From positions 18,371,220 through 18,435,219 of the forward strand of contig OX463859.1 of assembly GCA_949825065.1 (NCBI GenBank): 64,000 nt of DNA, in the 5' to 3' direction. Source of the stretch: Odontocerum albicorne (Eukaryota; Arthropoda; Insecta; Trichoptera; Odontoceridae). The notes under the pieces were generated by a model. The model was given only the letters and a program-made list of their open reading frames with translations, had not been told where the DNA came from and did no database searches. How positions within the stretch are numbered: the first letter of the stretch is position 1; each line of letters starts with the position of its first letter. Of this stretch, positions 1-10,985 are shown one piece after another. Position numbers and translations under genes: made by a program.

Positions 1-1524
1 GAAATAAGATTGATTGGTATGAGCACAGCAGAAATCGCTTTAAATATTCTAGCCTGGAGTGAACCTAATTCAGTTGAGCGACCAGCATTGAAATTTGATT
101 ACTCTGACTTTGGTGAACGGGGAAAAAGTCTTCATGAAAAATTCTTTAGTTTGAGCAAAAAGTGCGCTCTCGACATCAATTATGTTCCCAAATCGGAGGA
201 ATGCAATATTCCTTATGCTAATGGTTTTGGTATATTGACAAATATTGGTCACAAAATATTCGGAGATTCACCCACTCCATCAACATCTTCAGGTGTATCC
301 TCAAATAAGACGTTACTCAATCACAATGTAGCCTCAAGCTCTGCTACTATGGATGTGGCTGGGGCAATCGATTTGACATCACTCGAACATCGAGGCATTG
401 AATGTCTTCGGATCATTGATGATATAGAATTAGATTCTGATGATGACCTCGAACCATATGACATGAGTCAAGACTTACCTGCAGCCGTTTCCAAAAAGCC
501 TACATTTTTAAGAGATCTAAGAGACTGTCTTTTGGAAGCCACTGACCCTGAAGCGTTTGAAGAGAGCATCAATGTGGCTGAGGATCTTATCTACGAACAA
601 TTGCCAAATGATGATTTTCAATTTGCTATAGAAATCCTCGATGTTTTGTTGCATTTAGAGAAAAAGTTTGCCGTTAAAGACTTTGAGGAGACAAGATTAT
701 CTGCTTGCATCGCGATTGTTTGCATTCATCCGGCACCATGTGCTGAACATATATGCAGAGAATTTCATTCTCCAATGGGAAGATACTCCATTGTAACACG
801 TTTACTCTTTTTGGATATCTTGGCTGAGTCAGCCGGTCGCTTATCACATCTGCCTCCTGACAAACAAACCAAGAAAGATGAGAAAATTAAAAACAAACCG
901 CAAGGAAGAAAACCAACGGTAAAAGTAAGAGACGAACCTCAAACTAAAGATAATGCTTTAAAGAGAACAGAGAGACTAGTTCGAGAAAAATTGGAAGCAA
1001 AGACAAAATATTTTCACTCAAAATCGAAACATCCATTCGCAACGTCCAGGAAAAATACCTTTGCTGCCGTTGCTAAAAGTTTCTTTTACCCTCTGTTGTA
1101 TGGTTTTGGGAGATCACAACTAAATATGAGCAGTCACCATTTTGCCAAAGATCCTGATCATATTCTGTTACAACGTTATTTGGGGGTTATCTCCATGTTC
1201 CTGGTAGCCAGTAAGAACTGTTCGGATGCTCCGAAGTTCTGTCAAGATGCATTGGAACTTGTTTGGAGCTTAAGATACCACAGTGTGGAGAAGATTCGAA
1301 TCGGAGCGATGTCTATTGTAGCTTCTAGTGTGTTGTGCATACCCTTCGAAATTCTTCGAGTAAGGTGCCTGTCACAATTGGTGGAAATAAGAGTCTGGCT
1401 GGCTGACAATGCTGCCATACATCTGCCTGGAAAGGTTTTGACAGATTCTCAGGCTTTCGCCCGATCAACCCTGAGCTTACTTAACAATTATTTAGTAGAT
1501 TTTGAACACGAGGCCTTGCTTTAA
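1..1524 (+). CDS. Telo2: Tel2/TELO2, C-terminal coding exon (5' partial)
   Basis: Tel2 is a scaffold of the TTT complex (Tel2-Tti1-Tti2), which with HSP90 and R2TP matures PIKK kinases such as ATM, ATR and mTOR. The frame is open from base 1 and runs to TAA at 1522-1524. The first ATG (19-21) is internal, because the conserved region before it (EIRLIGMSTAE) matches the family, so the true start is upstream. Visible in order: a family region ending near KFDY; a Ser/Thr-rich linker; an acidic LDSDDD-x3-PYDMS box (codons at about 430-468), the family site for CK2 and R2TP binding; the conserved Telomere_reg-2 region (about 490-850), with VLLHLE and HPAPCAEH; a basic linker; and a C-terminal helical part with FFYPLLYGF, LVWSLRYH and VWLADNA. 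Length and order fit the C-terminal half of TELO2. There is no frame damage, and codon use is host-like. Confidence 0.92.
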   Translation, partial: EIRLIGMSTAEIALNILAWSEPNSVERPALKFDYSDFGERGKSLHEKFFSLSKKCALDINYVPKSEECNIPYANGFGILTNIGHKIFGDSPTPSTSSGVSSNKTLLNHNVASSSATMDVAGAIDLTSLEHRGIECLRIIDDIELDSDDDLEPYDMSQDLPAAVSKKPTFLRDLRDCLLEATDPEAFEESINVAEDLIYEQLPNDDFQFAIEILDVLLHLEKKFAVKDFEETRLSACIAIVCIHPAPCAEHICREFHSPMGRYSIVTRLLFLDILAESAGRLSHLPPDKQTKKDEKIKNKPQGRKPTVKVRDEPQTKDNALKRTERLVREKLEAKTKYFHSKSKHPFATSRKNTFAAVAKSFFYPLLYGFGRSQLNMSSHHFAKDPDHILLQRYLGVISMFLVASKNCSDAPKFCQDALELVWSLRYHSVEKIRIGAMSIVASSVLCIPFEILRVRCLSQLVEIRVWLADNAAIHLPGKVLTDSQAFARSTLSLLNNYLVDFEHEALL

Positions 1525-1629
1525 TTAAATTGTGATCTGCCAGATTACGGCTAAGCCAAGTCCAATTTTTATTAAATGGTTTGCATTATTTGTTTTATTA
1601 AAACAGTATCAATGTATTTATGAATTTTT

Positions 1630-1640
1630 AATAAAATAAA
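1630..1640 (+). terminator. Polyadenylation signals of the Tel2 transcript
   Basis: Two overlapping AATAAA hexamers (1630-1635 and 1635-1640) lie about 105 bases after the Tel2 stop codon. They are in the right place to end a Tel2-containing mRNA. If the downstream EpsinR exon belongs to the same gene, use of this site would be one half of an alternative 3'-end choice. Confidence 0.6.
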
Positions 1641-4600
1641 TGAAACACTTATTCTTTCTTTTGTATTCAACATTATTTTATTTTGTGAGTTTACAACGAG
1701 ATACCTCAGTCTTCCTCGTCAGGTGAAGATGAAATCACAAAAATAAAACGATGAAAATGCAAAAGAAAAAACAAGTGTTTTATTTATTTTATTAAAGGTT
1801 CACAAAGTGAAACAAACATATTTTTTAAGATTCGAGATACAGTACTAATGTAATCTGACACACTATTTTTATTTGTAGAAAATGCACTGAAGTATCTTTC
1901 AAAATCGTTTTCCTGAAAAACAAACTAGAAAGGGTGATAAATTCAGAATTTATAAAAACAAACTAAGGAGTTCTATCTACTGTTTGCAATAAATTGGATT
2001 TAGATTTTTTCTACTGGGGATGTATTTTAATCATCTTTCAGATCACAACTTGGTTTTGACTGGCATTACTCGTATTCATAATTTCTTATATAATTCAAAA
2101 AGACATACTGTAAAACAACCTCCCAATTAAAATTTTACTCGATTTATCTTTTTGATATTTTTTCATTTTATTCATGATCCTCAGCAAAAAATTACTTTGT
2201 ATCTCTTTTAATGATATTTCTCAAATCGCAGTTTATTTCCTAAGCCCATAAGACATAATGCAATATTCCATGCAATTATATTTTTAACATCTTTTTCATT
2301 TTTAACACCTTGACTTAATTAATAGAACAATAAATGTATTAATTGATTAAAGGTAAATTGTTATTATTGTTACGTGTAATAACAATAATTACAACATGTG
2401 TCTTGCAATTATTATCATCACCCCAATTTGAGGCAAGAATAACTCCTCATAAAGGGAGTTATTCAGTCGTGTTATCCGCCATTCTGTTGTACATAACTCA
2501 TTTTATGAAAATATGTCACATAGGTATAATAATCCGCTTTGAATACAAATTAAAACTTGGTTTTTAATATATAATTATGAGAATATCCATCATCCATGAA
2601 AAAATAAACTTCACATCAGTAGTTGACATAAATACTGGATATTATTTCTGCATATGATTTCTTTCAATTTTAGATCAAAATTTCTCACAAGATAGATTTA
2701 TTTATCTTGTTTAAATTTCCAAAGAGTTTCTAAGATAATCTCGCTTATTATTTTTCACTAATATTTACTTAAAATAAGTCAAATTTATTAAAAAAAAAAA
2801 ACATATTTTTTCAAGAATTTTCTACTATCATCGCATTTTTTTAATATACATAAGTGAAATGCATTTTTATCCCGTAGTTCCTTATAATTTATTCATTGCC
2901 AGTTAGATTTTAAGACTATAATTATGATATATTCTGAAATTAGTATTTTGTCAAAATGATTGTGATTGTTTTATAGGTGTAGTCATTACATTTATCCTAC
3001 TGGTAAGAATTTGGAAATAAAATTAATCATAATATAAAAATTAAATATCTTTGTGTATGTACATACTCTCTTGTTTCATTTGTCTTGGAAGACTTGTTCA
3101 ATTTTTTAATATTGTAAAACCTGCACAATTTAATTATTCTTGAATGGCTGTAGCTATTAAATCATTCAGTTATTATATTCTTAAAAACAACACTAGTGGT
3201 GTTTTTTCATGTTTTAGAATCTTATTAAAGCTCAATATTTTAAGTTATTTTGTGTCTTTTAAGTGTATGTTGGGAAGTATAGACATTTTTTCAATTGATA
3301 AAGTGATGAATATACTTTTGAAAACTTGTAATGTTGACATTCCAGGATCTATTCTGTCTATTTTGTGTTTAGACTTTACATACCTTACATGAATCCTGAA
3401 AATGCTCTTGCTAAAAACTCTCAATCACCCTCATATAGAAACACACGTGGTTATCATGTGTTGCCAACATCATTAAGACCTGCATTGTGTAGTTTCCACT
3501 CCCGAGTGGAGATTACCAGGTTAATTACATCCAAACTGTAAAATGTTATACAACTTGATTGTGTTTACTTATGTGGTAGATTTAGTTTGTTGTTTCAAAA
3601 CTAGTCCTATGTCTCTGGTGATGGCAAGGTTTTTTCAAAGAACTTTAAATACTCCATTTCCTTTCATCAATAAAATAGTTTGCCCATATTAACTCAAATT
3701 ATATTGGATAACAAGTACAGTTGAGAATGGCGAGTTTTTAAGTAATTTCTTCAGAGTGCATAATTTCCATTCTGAGCAAGTCTTCCTAGTTTTATAGAAT
3801 TCAACTACATATTATATTCATTAGGAAATAGATTAAACTGTTTTTTTTTGTCGTGTTATTAATCGGTAGATTTTCAAATTCAAAATAGTCGATTGAAATA
3901 GTCATTAAATATTAATTTTCTCTTTAAAATTTCTCAGTTTTTTTGTTTCTTATTAATACATATCAAGTGGAGAGCAAGAAAACCTCTTTAAACTTAATTA
4001 TTGTGACTGATTGAATGGTGCTGTTCTATTGAAGCGTGATATAAGAATGTTTGATAGCTGTTCTCGAATTAGTATGTAAGGCAAATTGATTTGAATTATA
4101 AACGACTGCCTATTGGATAGTATATAGCGGGGCGGAGGAAGGACCAATAAGCGAGGTAGAGGTCTAAATTTTTAAATTTTAACTTTTTTGAATTATTCTG
4201 TTTGTTTCTCTTATGTGTAATTTTCAAAATAAAACTCATGAGCATCTATACCATCCAATTTCCAAAATTTTCAATACACTATCATATTTATCAATAAACC
4301 TTATCAAATAAATGTTTGTTAATTCATCAAAATATCGGACACCGTTGGATATCAAGATAACTCCAAAGGTACTTACTTACAGTATTACATAAATGCCAAT
4401 GCTAGAAGTCTTTTAAAAGAATCTATCGGGATGCCCCCCACATTCTGAATGTATGGAAAAAATATCTTGTATTGATTGTAAGCGATGATTACAAACACCT
4501 TGAAAGTTTTTATTTGAGTTGACTCTTTATTTCACACTCTAGAATTCATTTAAGCATTATATATTATAATAAGTTATTGATGTATGAATAATCTGTTCCT

Positions 4601-5562
4601 ATATTACACTCTGGATATTTAATTTTTGCCTAAACATAATACTTTCTATAATTCCATATTCCTCTGTTAATTTAAATTTCACAAGAAATGATTGTAAAAG
4701 ATGCTCCTCTGAAATGCTCTCCTCATTTCAAATTCCTTTTTATTTTCAAGTCGAATATACCATAGGTATTTTTAATGTACAAATATACGTATGCTCTAAA
4801 CTAAACTATGTGCTGTTGTACTTTATACGGTAGCTTTAGGATATGTGTTTTCTTCTCTGTTCTATAGATTTAAATTAATAAATGGATTAACATGTAAGAG
4901 CAATTCATTGCTTTTTAAAACAGATCTGTATAACTGTTACTGTAGAATTAATATGGTTGTTTATCTAAAAAATTCTCTGTGTCAATATAAATCTATCAGA
5001 TTTTCAATAATTCAATATCCGTACTTTTAAAAACATTGAAAATGTTAATTTATTTACATTTCATCATATTTTTTTGCAAGTTGTAAATTCATACTTGGCT
5101 GTAATTCAGTATTTTAGAAAAACATTTAGGAAGACAAATATTTGTTTAAATACGTTGTTTTTTGCCAGGTTTTTTCTGTTGTATTTCTGTCATGAATTTT
5201 TATGCAAATTTTTCATATTCTGAAGAATTTAATTTAATTCAGTAGTTATGTCTGGATCAATTAATTTTTAAAATTAAATTATTTTGACTCATCAAATTTC
5301 ATATTCATAATAGATGTTAGTGGTAACTGAATATGTTTTTATGGAATAGTTGTTAGAAAATACAAGTTTAGTAAACTCTTAATTCAATGAATAAGTGGAT
5401 ATAAATGTGCAAAAAGGATGCCTTTTTTGGTTTATTTGCAATATTGAATGACCTTTTTAAAAAAAACAGGTTAAATAAATGTGTTTTTAGATAATTAAGT
5501 TCCATTATTAATATATCACAATTACATTAAAAAAAGACATGAATTTTTTTTCGAGTATAAAA
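1641..5562. other. Non-coding AT-rich stretch, probably intron
   Basis: No reading frame here resembles a protein. The only recognisable trace is around 3440-3530, where a stretch containing ATCATGTGTTGCCAAC resembles part of the SINE-like sequence at 33.6-33.9 kb. The stretch would be intronic if Tel2 and the exon at 13.2 kb share a gene. Confidence 0.5.
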
Positions 5563-5564
5563 TA

Positions 5565-6848
5565 AATTAAGATCAATAAGTCTAGGGACTAACTACTAAA
5601 ACAACATTTGTTTGACAAAATTCTTCTTTATTCATCAACATAGTCTCCTTCAAGAGCGAAATATTCATTCCAACGCTTTCCTAACTTTTCTATGCCAGCT
5701 GTGTAGAACTATTTATCTTTGGTTTCAAAATAGACGTAAGTTTCAGCAATTACTTCTTCATTGGAGCCAAATCTCTTTCCCTGGAGCATCTTTTTTAGGT
5801 CTGCGAACAGCTAGTCGCTGGGGGCCAAATCTAGAGAATACGGTGGGTACAGAAGCAATTCAAAGTTCAACTCATGCAATTTTGGCCATCGTTACCATCG
5901 ACTTGTGACATGCTGCATTGTCCAGATGAAAGAGAACTTTTTTCTTCTTCATATGGGGCCGTTTTTTGCAATTTCTGCCTTATAACGCTCCAATAACGCT
6001 ATGTAATATTCGCTATTGATGGTTTTTCCCTTTTCAAGGTGATCGATGAATATTATACTATGTGCATCCCAAAATACGGAGGCCATAACCTTCCCGGCCG
6101 ACTGTTGAGTTTTTGGTCACTTCGGACGACTTTCACCGGCTGTTCTCCACTCAGCTGACTGCCGATTTAATTCCGGAGTATAGTGGTGGATCCAAGTTTC
6201 ATCCATTGTCACGTACCGACGCAAAAACTCCTGTTTATTTCGCGTAAACAGTGCCAAACAGCGCTCTGAATCATCGATGCATTGTTTCTGTTCCATTGTG
6301 AGCAAACGCGGCACCCATTTCGAAAAACTTTTTCATGACCAAATGTTCATGCAAAATAGTGTAACCACTACCAAATGATATCTTCAGGATGTCAGCTATC
6401 TCACGCAACTTTACTTTGCAATTTTCCATCACGATTTTGAGGGTTTTTTTTATGTTTTCTGGTGTATCAGCCTCATTTGGACGACCGGAGCGTTCAGCAT
6501 CATTTGTGTCTGTACGACCGCATTTGAAATCAGCATACCACCGACAAATGGTTGTTTTCGATGGAGCAGAGCCCGGATAACACTTTTCAAGCCATCGCTG
6601 AGTTTGAACAGTATTTTTTCCCATTAAAAAGCAATGTTTTATCAACACACGAAATTCGGTTTTTTCCATTGTTTTGAAAATAGCAAAAGTAGCGTCACTG
6701 AAACCACTGTAACTCAATGACACTATGTCGGAATGCCATAAAAGTTTGACATGTAACTTATAAAGGTTGGTTCTAACTGAGAATGGTATGGATTTGTTAT
6801 TAGAGGCGCCATCTGTTGGTTAGTCCCGGGAGTTATTGATCGATGTGT
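5565..6848 (-). mobile_element. mariner element, irritans-like (copy 1)
   Basis: This is a full-length mariner of about 1.28 kb. The right end is GATGTGT followed by TA (6849-6850). The subterminal GATCAATAAGTC and TTAGTCCCGGG blocks are inverted copies of each other. The left-most bases have decayed, so that boundary is uncertain by a few bases. The same family, with cleaner ends, lies at 41872-43126. Confidence 0.85.
5628..6669 (-). pseudogene. Dead DD34D mariner transposase (irritans-like)
   Basis: The product would cut and paste mariner DNA at TA sites. The relic starts at MEKTEFRVLIKHCF, then has the helix-turn-helix domain, RLLTMEQKQ and the first catalytic block (TMDETWIHHYTPE). The frame is lost near 6312, where this copy is two bases shorter than the 42 kb copy in the run before CTTTTTCATG. 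An in-frame TGA follows ESRPK near 6117. Further shifts follow, and the C-terminal part resumes to a TAA at 5628. MEKTEFRVLIK and SAGKVMASVFWDAHG point to the irritans subfamily, to which Himar1 belongs. It cannot encode transposase. Confidence 0.85.
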
Positions 6849-6850
6849 TA

Positions 6851-7142
6851 CAATACAAAAATATGCGCAACAAAACAAAATTTCATAATTCCTAAAAACC
6901 AACGGAAATTAGAGTATATATAGTTTAAATTATGGCAGAAACAAAAAGTAAAAAAATAATCAAATATGAATGAATCAACAATACAAGATTCAAGTAGGAA
7001 AATACATAATCACTCGGAAGGGAAATCAAATTTTAAGGCAAATTATAAAAAATAATTAAATAAAATATACAATAGTTACAACAAAATAATTATCACAGTG
7101 AAAAGATCGAAACTTAGTTTATCATATAACTCTCAGTCAAGT
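6851..7142. other. Spacer between two mariner relics
   Basis: This is short AT-rich DNA with no gene or repeat that I recognise. Confidence 0.4.
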
Positions 7143-7890
7143 TTAACTTGGACATCTGATAATGCCATATAAAGTGAATAAGGTGGATGGCTCACTCGCA
7201 AATTGGAAAGCAGTGGGATGCAATGCGGTCATTGCAACTGCCGCTATGTGAAGCGGCATATTGTCCTTGCGAAAAATAGCTCCTTTTGTCAGCATTCCGG
7301 GTCTCTTCTTAATTATTTTCAATTGGACTATGAGGCTAGCGTAGTACTGCCTGTTGATTGTTTTACCCTTATCCAAGCAGTCAATCATGATAATGACTAA
7401 CAAAACTGACAGCCTTCTTCGGAGGCAGTGAACAGCTATGCTTTCACTGTTTCAATTGTTTAACTCTGGTTGGTAGTAATTCATCCAGTTCTCACCTATA
7501 GTCACAAATCATAACATGAATTTGTTGGAATTAGTGTCAAATATAGCCAAACACTCCTGTTAAGTTCAGACATGAACACGTTTTTGTTCCAGTGTCAGAA
7601 GCCTTGGCACCCACCCAGTAGAAAATTTCGACAACTGCAATCTTGAAGTTATGATGAATTCCACTAGTTCGCGTGAGCGTTCACAGGATCTTTGATGTCT
7701 ACTAAACAGTAATTTGGGTTGTCTTATTAAACCAAGTTCATGACTTTCTTGAAATTTTCGGGAATTACTGTGGTTAATGGCCTTCCGTCTTCACATCCTA
7801 CTATCTGCGTTTAATTGGCTACCCATTTTTTAATCATTTCATATGATGGAGCAGACCCCGACAATATTTCCAACATCTCTTCTAAGATTT
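7143..7890 (-). pseudogene. Old mariner-type transposase relic
   Basis: On the minus strand, scattered blocks read as mariner transposase. SGSAPSYEMIKKWVA comes from the helix-turn-helix region (about 7800-7870). DCLDKGKTINRQYYASL is followed by KKRPGMLTKGAIFRKDNMPLH (7200-7400), which corresponds to the second catalytic block, with KDN where active copies have HDN or HQDN. Many stops and shifts separate the blocks and no terminal repeats survive. A sister relic lies at 9803-10985. Confidence 0.7.
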
Positions 7891-8710
7891 GTTTCGATGT
7901 AAAACTTTTTATAAGAAAATATTGAATAGCGGAGCACGGCCTTATATTATCAATTTTCATAATCTTTCAAAAACACAATTCAAACAGCTGTCGAAAGTGA
8001 ATGAAAATGACGAGTGGTGTCAGATGTTGTCAATAGTAATAAAAAGGTTCACATTATCGTTAACAATGCATTGAGACCGGCTAGTAGTCAGTTTCTCTAG
8101 TAATATTGAAAATAAAATGATATACGTTTATGTTATCTTTACGGCAAACAAATAAAATTTCATTAGTTATATAATGTTAAGGGTATAAAAAAGTATTATA
8201 CAATGAGCAGCTGGAATCAATGCCAGACGTTGGCTGAAAGAATTGTTTTATCACATATATTTAATTTTACACAATAATTACACAACTAATAAAAAATGGT
8301 TATTATAGTCGTGATGATTGATTTGGTTGTCACAGGGTCTATTTGGATTTATATTTGAAATGATTCTGATTCACAAAAACTTCTTTTTTTGTTCATTTGA
8401 AATATTAAACAAGTATAGATCGATTCTGTATGTACATAAATATTAAACCTGTTAAATGATTATTTTATGGATAAATTAAGTGTTGAAGTTTTTTGTTTCA
8501 TACAAATCGGCAAGATATTTGCCTTAATTATCGCAGAACAGGTAAAATGTGAGTTGGTTCATTTTTGCATAAATATGTCCATTTATAATTGGTTGTCTTT
8601 ATCGCATTTAATGCACTGACTACTCCTCATTGGTCTCGTTAATACGTATTCACTTCAGCTGACCAATCAGTGCTTTTTGTTTTATTGAACATATCTATAA
8701 GTTCATGCAG
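7891..8710. other. Non-coding AT-rich stretch
   Basis: I see no gene, RNA or clear repeat here. Confidence 0.4.
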
Positions 8711-9659
8711 TGGCAGAAATAACTCCTCGTTTTAAAATACATACATCCCCATCACGCCATTTCCTTGTCGGGGTAGGCAGAAAGGACGTTTTGAAATGTA
8801 AATAAGGCATCATATTGTACATGTTCTGCAAAATTTTATTCTACAATCTGAAAGAACAATGTTAGAATTATTTTGACTTGTTTTAAAAATTATATCATTC
8901 AATTGCCGACCTTCATTTTCTATACACTTCTGAAGTCTCACCGTAAAGTTCTGTATTACTCTTTCCTGGCCATTTCTGGTGGTATTACCCCGTTTTGATT
9001 TTGTGCCGGATTGCGTTCATTAAGTTCCTATAGATCCATCATTTTGTACTGATGGAACTGAAAGTATGTGTGTAAAATTCTCCTCACACTCCAATCAGAT
9101 ATTCCAATAGTGGCATCATGCTTATGGGCTGAACATCGTAGAGATTGGGTACGGCCTGTTTTACTGCTTGGATGTTGTGTGGTGTTCGAACTTTGCGAGT
9201 TCTACGAGGCGGTTCATTTTTTCAAGCTAAACCTGTGGCTTCAAAATTTGCAACCCACAATAATATGGTTTTCCTGTCTCGTGACAGCGTGTGTGTGAAA
9301 TAATAACTGCGTTGCGATGATAGAATCATAATTTTTAAAACAAGTTTTGATCACGAATGCATGATGCTCACCACTTCATGCCATAATGGCAACTAAAATT
9401 GAATGCATGCAAGTGATGGATGTACAAGAACTTAATGAATGCGATCCAACACAAAATCGGAGCAATACCACCAGAATTACCAGGAGAGAGTAATGCGGAA
9501 ATTAGGGTAAAGCTTCAGACGTGCCTAATTTGATTAATATCATTTATAAATAAGGCAAAATTGGTAAATATTGTTCTTTCAGATTATTAAATAAAATTTT
9601 GCAGAACATTTATGATACCTTTTTTATTTACATTTCAAAGCGAGGCATTATTTCTGCCA
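8711..9659. mobile_element. Two transposon 3' halves arranged as a large imperfect palindrome
   Basis: The outer ends are the same sequence in opposite orientation (TGGCAGAAATAA at 8711 and TTATTTCTGCCA ending at 9659). The similarity continues inward on both sides: GTTCTGCAAAATTTTATT, then ATCTGAAAGAACAAT, then a coding stretch. Read outward, each arm carries the end of a Tc1-like transposase. The left arm on the minus strand gives VRRILHTYFQFHQYKMMDL, then ELNERNPAQNQ and VRLQKCIENEGRQL. The right arm on the plus strand gives ELNECDPTQNRSNTTRI and VKLQTCLI. The arms cover roughly 8711-9130 and 9360-9659 around a diverged centre. Both are decayed. Confidence 0.7.
8734..8792 (-). mobile_element. 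LINE 3' tail fragment inserted in the palindrome
   Basis: The left arm is interrupted by about 53 bases with no counterpart in the right arm. The insert matches the 3' ends of the LINE copies at 28.6, 47.4 and 60.8 kb: an ACATAC-type tail, then a block containing TTGTCGGGGTAGGCAGA. It is flanked by a six-base duplication, CGTTTT (8728-8733 and 8787-8792). This is a short, 5'-truncated target-primed insertion in minus orientation. Confidence 0.75.
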
Positions 9660-9802
9660 GACCTGTACAATTACTTAGTACTAATGTTTTAATTCATGAT
9701 ACTAGAGAATTTTATTTTGAGTAATTGTTTTATACGAAGTCACAAATTGTACAATGTTTCCAGTAACCACTGAAATAAGAACACATCTTACTATGTTATA
9801 TA

Positions 9803-10985
9803 CGAGGGTAGGTTGAAAAATTCGATGGCTCAAAAAAAAACATTTGAGTATAGTTGGAAACATTTAAATTTTTCAATTTCATCTTGAAGCACTTTTCCCA
9901 ACGATGCTTCAAAGCTGATATCCCAGTTTGAAAACATTTGCCATGGTCTTCAAAATACTGCTCCATATCCATTATGGCACCATTTATAGATATTATTTTT
10001 GAGATTAGGGAAGAAAGAGGTGGAAGTCTAACGCTGGCATGTCAGGTAAATAAGGCATATTGCTTGTCAATTAGAAGTTAGTAGCATGCAGTGTGGGCAT
10101 TGCAACTATGTGAACCGATGCATTGTGCTAGTGAAAGATGACACCTTTTTCAGCATTCCGGGCCATGAAGTGGACTGCTATACTGCCACTGTTTCCATCA
10201 TTGTTTGAACTCCCAGGAAGTTTTTATGTTTCTGAGCAAAAAGCTTCGACAACAGCAATTCGGAATTTAATTCCACTCATCGTCGTGATATCTGTAGGAC
10301 CTCTTCTATCTCCTTAATAGTATTTTGGCGATCTTGCAAAACTAAGTCCATGACTGTTAACATTTCCTGTCCGATTTACAGGCGGTCCTCGACTTTCGTA
10401 TCTAATTGCTTCCGGAAATGTGTATGGAAGTTGAAATATACGAAAGTTGAAATGTACGAAAGTAGACTAATGTAAAAAAAACATCAAAAAGTGGTTTTAA
10501 AATATTTATTTTTTAACGAGGTGTAGTAGCATATAAATAAATAACACATTCTTCCATGATGATCAAAAATTTGTCAAGAATGTCAGAGAGGAGGGGTGGG
10601 ACTAATGGCTAATGGTCGATGTGGAGGGGAGAGTCATTACATGGAAGTACGCGCGTTTTTATGATGCATATCGATAAAAATGTAACTTTTAAATACAGTA
10701 CGAAATAGCGAATTGTACGAAAGTAGACTGTACAAAAGTTGAGGACTGTCTGTTGATAGTCGTCTACTGTAAGAAGGGTCATCTACAACATTGTGATGTC
10801 TGCGTTGAAACTCTGTTCTTTTTAACTATTGCATATGACGGATCAGATTGTGACAATGTTTACGGTATCTCTTTAAAGATTTATTTCAGTGATAAAATAA
10901 AGTTTAATAATGTATTTATTTTTTCGGTACTGCAAATTTTTCAGCCTTCTTTTGTAGAATCCATCTGAACAGTTGTGTATTAAAA
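9803..10985 (-). mobile_element. Old mariner relic interrupted by a MITE
   Basis: The left end is a mariner-type terminus, TA then CGAGGGTAGGTTGAAAAATTC. Inside, 10078-10165 aligns with the relic at 7203-7305 (both contain GGTCATTGCAACT or GGGCATTGCAACT, and CAGCATTCCGGG). After the MITE, 10820-10870 aligns with 7840-7880 (CATATGACGGATCAGATTGTGACAAT against CATATGATGGAGCAGACC and on). The frame is destroyed and the right terminus is not visible. Confidence 0.65.
10379..10752. mobile_element. Tigger/pogo-like MITE, 374 bp
   Basis: The ends are CAGGCGGTCCTCGACTTTCGTA and its imperfect inverse TACAAAAGTTGAGGACTGTCTG. TA precedes the left end and TT follows the right, probably a decayed TA. The inside has repeated ACGAAAGT motifs and no coding capacity. 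It splits the mariner relic on either side, so it inserted later. Confidence 0.75.

Noticed and set aside
10..21. A Tel2 start codon at the beginning of the window
   Set aside because: Position 10 is TTG, and the first ATG (19-21) lies inside a conserved block whose preceding residues also fit the family. The frame is open to base 1.
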